Assembly (NCBI GenBank): GCA_964579765.1
Contig: CAZOIK010000452.1
Span: 1-7,455 of the forward strand
DNA length: 7,455 nt
Source of the DNA: DATNBT01 sp964579765
GTDB taxonomy: Bacteria > Acidobacteriota > Vicinamibacteria > Vicinamibacterales > CAVVIG01
Reading direction: 5' to 3'
Each line of letters begins with the position of its first letter. Position 1 is the stretch's first letter. Below are positions 5,875 through 7,455 of this stretch, one piece after another. The notes under the pieces are model-generated. The model was not told the origin of the DNA. It made no database searches and worked only from the letters and a program-made list of their open reading frames with translations. The translations under genes and the position numbers were made by a program.

Positions 5875-6918
5875 ATGACACGACGAGCATTGACGATGGC
5901 GGCGGCAGTCGGCGTCCTCTTCAGCGGCGCGGTGCTGATTGCGGCCAACACGAGCTATCAGGTTCGAGTGTTGTCGCTGCCAGACAAGAGCACGGGCGAC
6001 GTGTCGATGGACTACATCGCCTACGACGCGACGACGAACCAGGTCTGGGTGCCCGGCGGCAACACCGGCACCGTGGACATCGTGGACGCGGCGACGAACC
6101 GCGTGCGGCAGATTTCGGACTTCCCCACGTCGAAGGTCGCCTTTCGCGGCGCGACGCGGGTGCTCGGCCCCACGGCCGTGAGCATCGGCGACGGCGTCGT
6201 CTACATCGGGAACCGCGGCGATTCCACCGTGTGCGCCGTCAACGAGCACTCGCTCGCCCCGGGCGCCTGCGGCCATCTCGACTCGATGCCCGACGGCGTC
6301 GTTTATGTCGCGCCCACAAAGGAAGTGTGGGTGACGACGCCGCGCGACAAGTCGATCCGCATTCTCGACGGCATGACGCTCGCGCAAAAGGCGACGCTCA
6401 TGTTCGACGGCAGCCCGGAAGGCTACGCGGTTGACGCGAGCCACGGCCGCTTCTATACCAACCTGGAAGACAAGGATCGCACGCTCGCGATCGATCTCAA
6501 GACGCGCAAGACCGTGGCGGAGTGGAAACCGTCCTGCGGCAAAGAGGGGCCGCATGGCCTCGCCGTCGATCCGGCGACGAACCACCTCTTCGTCGCGTGC
6601 AGCACGGCCGCCGAAGTGCTCGACGCGGGCCACGATGGCACCGTGCTCTCGAAGCTCGAAACAGGCGACGGCGTCGATGACATCCACTACACGGCGGCGA
6701 CGCATCGGCTCTACATCGGCGCGGCGCGTGCCGGGACGCTGACGATCGCGCAGGCGAACCCCAAGGGGGGCCTGTCGGTCGTCGCAAGAGTCATGACGCG
6801 CGAAGGCGCGCGGAATGCGACGGTCGCCAAAGACGGGACGATTTTCCTCGCGCACGGCGGCTTCGCCAAGCTGCCGGCGCTGGTCGTCGTGTCGCCGCCG
6901 AAGCCGTCGAAGGGCTAG
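5875..6918 (+). CDS. Exported YVTN-type beta-propeller protein
   Basis: The protein is 347 residues. Residues 1 to about 24 form a signal peptide: positive start MTRR, a hydrophobic core, and a small-residue end near LIAAN. The mature part shows repeated four-strand units of the YVTN/NHL style, roughly at residues 46-77, 100-127, 138-170, 180-214, 226-260, 267-298 and 310-340. These carry recurring signatures such as DYIAYDATTNQVWVP, GLAVDPATNHLFVA and HYTAATHRLYIG. Seven units would close a seven-bladed propeller. Four cysteines (C120, C132, C221, C242) are present. No catalytic or metal site is recognisable and no lipobox is seen, so a periplasmic or secreted binding or scaffold role is the most that can be inferred. 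It has its own promoter candidate and a strong ribosome-binding site, and is probably transcribed alone or with the short ORF behind it. Confidence 0.85.
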   Translation: MTRRALTMAAAVGVLFSGAVLIAANTSYQVRVLSLPDKSTGDVSMDYIAYDATTNQVWVPGGNTGTVDIVDAATNRVRQISDFPTSKVAFRGATRVLGPTAVSIGDGVVYIGNRGDSTVCAVNEHSLAPGACGHLDSMPDGVVYVAPTKEVWVTTPRDKSIRILDGMTLAQKATLMFDGSPEGYAVDASHGRFYTNLEDKDRTLAIDLKTRKTVAEWKPSCGKEGPHGLAVDPATNHLFVACSTAAEVLDAGHDGTVLSKLETGDGVDDIHYTAATHRLYIGAARAGTLTIAQANPKGGLSVVARVMTREGARNATVAKDGTIFLAHGGFAKLPALVVVSPPKPSKG

Positions 6919-6920
6919 CT

Positions 6921-6936
6921 GGACCCATGAGGGCCC
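6921..6936 (+). terminator. Weak hairpin after the beta-propeller gene
   Basis: GGACCC and GGGCCC enclose the loop ATGA, giving a six-pair stem with one A-C mismatch, 2 bases after the stop codon. No T-run follows, so it is at best a weak or factor-dependent terminator. Confidence 0.2.
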
Positions 6937-6954
6937 CGGCCGTAGCATGAGCGC

Positions 6955-7068
6955 ATGCGCGATCTGCTGATTCTCGTCCTGTTGTTCGCCCCGTTTGCGC
7001 TCCTCACGGCGGCGGTGATGGCCCTGGTCGTGATCGTCGGCGGGGAAACGGCGCGTTCGGGAAAGTGA
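6955..7068 (+). CDS. Possible 37-residue single-pass membrane peptide
   Basis: An ATG at 6955 opens 37 codons reading MRDLLILVLLFAPFALL and so on to a TGA at 7066-7068. Residues 4-29 are almost entirely hydrophobic and form one clear membrane segment. The short tail ETARSGK is polar. The codons look normal for this genome (CTG, CTC, GTC, GCG). It lies 36 bases after the propeller gene and ends 58 bases before the esterase start. The weakness is the lack of a good Shine-Dalgarno; only GAG-like bases precede the ATG. It matches no family I recognise. It could be a real small membrane protein or a chance frame in a GC-rich gap. Confidence 0.4.
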   Translation: MRDLLILVLLFAPFALLTAAVMALVVIVGGETARSGK

Positions 7069-7075
7069 CGGTCGG

Positions 7076-7084
7076 TGCTATCCT
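7076..7084 (+). promoter_or_regulatory. Possible extended -10 promoter for the esterase gene
   Basis: TGC followed by TATCCT (7079-7084) resembles an extended -10 box, with four of six core matches plus the upstream TG. The -35 position (about 7056-7061, TTCGGG) is poor, which an extended -10 can tolerate. It stands about 43 bases before the ATG at 7127. Confidence 0.35.
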
Positions 7085-7115
7085 TCGGCCGGTAGTACTG
7101 ACCCTTTTCACGATC

Positions 7116-7119
7116 GAGG
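7116..7119 (+). promoter_or_regulatory. Ribosome-binding site choosing the ATG at 7127
   Basis: GAGG ends 7 bases before the ATG at 7127 but only 1 base before the in-frame ATG at 7121. The spacing favours 7127, which also gives a cleaner signal peptide beginning MKRVG. Confidence 0.5.
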
Positions 7120-7126
7120 CATGCAT

Positions 7127-7455
7127 ATGAAGCGAGTCGGACTCCTGCTCCTGTTCAGCAGCGTCATGTTCATCATCGCGCGGCCCTCGGCCATGGTTCC
7201 GGATCACGTGCGCGTGGAGTCGGGCGAGCTCGCCGGCGTCGTGGGCGCCACGCAGCCGGCCGTCCGTGTGTTCAAGGGCATTCCCTTCGCCGCGCCGCCC
7301 GTTGGCGAGAACCGGTGGCGCGCACCGCAGCCTGTGCCGAGCTGGCAGGGCGTGCGCAACGCGGACGCGTTCGGCGCCCCGTGCACGTCGGGCGCCCCGG
7401 CGTTCGGCCGCGCCGGCAATCGCGGCGGTAATCGCGGCGGCGCCCGCGGACAGGC
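7127..7455 (+). CDS. Exported type B carboxylesterase (COesterase, alpha/beta hydrolase), 3' truncated
   Basis: The gene runs off the window after 109 complete codons; the family is usually about 500 residues or more. Residues 1-22 form a signal peptide (MKRVG, a hydrophobic core, end near ARPSA). The mature N-terminus has the family opening: VRVESGELAGVV, then VRVFKGIPFAAPPVGENRWRAP, then PVPSWQGVRNADAFGAPC. This is the usual beta-hairpin and GIPYA-PP-G-RW-P stretch of the carboxylesterase/cholinesterase family. The catalytic Ser, Glu/Asp and His lie beyond the window, so activity cannot be judged. After C86, where the family usually has a short loop, there is a Gly/Arg/Asn-rich repeat at residues 97-108. 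Family members hydrolyse carboxylic esters; the substrate is unknown. An ATG at 7121 is an alternative start only two codons upstream. Confidence 0.87.
   Translation, partial: MKRVGLLLLFSSVMFIIARPSAMVPDHVRVESGELAGVVGATQPAVRVFKGIPFAAPPVGENRWRAPQPVPSWQGVRNADAFGAPCTSGAPAFGRAGNRGGNRGGARGQ
7415..7450 (+). repeat. 12-base tandem repeat in the esterase gene, coding for GNRG units
   Basis: GGCAATCGCGGC (7415-7426) and GGTAATCGCGGC (7427-7438) differ by one base. A third, degenerate unit, GGCGCCCGCGGA, fills 7439-7450. The units encode GNRG, GNRG and GARG in frame. Their number may vary between strains by slippage. Further copies could lie beyond the window edge. Confidence 0.7.

Noticed and set aside
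5818..6948. 376-codon minus-strand open frame opposite the beta-propeller gene
   Set aside because: It mirrors the propeller gene, is Arg/His-rich, and its coding-strand partner has a signal peptide, a strong ribosome-binding site and blade repeats.
1..7455. CRISPR array, tRNA, rRNA, insertion sequence or phage genes
   Set aside because: I saw no regularly spaced repeats, no cloverleaf-like segment, no terminal inverted repeats flanking a transposase and no phage or integrase motifs.

Overview
This is a high-GC window with a strong preference for G or C at third codon positions, and its genes are on both strands. The gene content is a multidomain FAD/Fe-S dehydrogenase, an unusual M24 peptidase, a radical SAM protein, a STAS protein, an exported beta-propeller and a type B carboxylesterase. 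This would fit a soil-type Acidobacteriota, perhaps Vicinamibacteria, but that is inferred from style alone. No rRNA, tRNA or marker gene is present to settle it. Both window ends cut through genes.

Layout. (1) 1-2712, plus strand: the 3' 903 codons of a YdiJ/GlcD-like FAD-linked oxidase fused to ferredoxin and CCG Fe-S domains, with a hydrophobic C-terminal tail. (2) 2709-3941, plus: an M24-family protein whose GTG start overlaps the preceding stop by 4 bases, so the two genes are probably translated as a pair. (3) 4023-4991, plus: a radical SAM protein with a Cys-rich C-terminus, behind its own good ribosome-binding site. (4) 5057-5431, minus: a small STAS (anti-sigma factor antagonist type) protein, convergent with gene 3. 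(5) 5432-5874: a 443-base divergent intergenic region with short direct repeats and a candidate promoter. (6) 5875-6918, plus: an exported, probably seven-bladed beta-propeller protein. (7) 6955-7068, plus: a possible 37-residue membrane peptide. (8) 7127-7455, plus: the N-terminus of an exported carboxylesterase, running off the window.

The only clear functional coupling is genes 1 and 2, through the overlap. Otherwise the window looks like a set of separate chromosomal transcription units. I see no mobile element, CRISPR array, phage gene or toxin-antitoxin pair, and no convincing new multi-gene system. The points most worth a second look are four. The M24 protein has two of its five classical metal ligands replaced, by His and Cys. 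The dehydrogenase carries a strong inverted repeat inside the coding sequence of an interdomain linker. The radical SAM protein has extra cysteines and no evident substrate gene beside it. Two pairs of short direct repeats lie in the divergent intergenic region.
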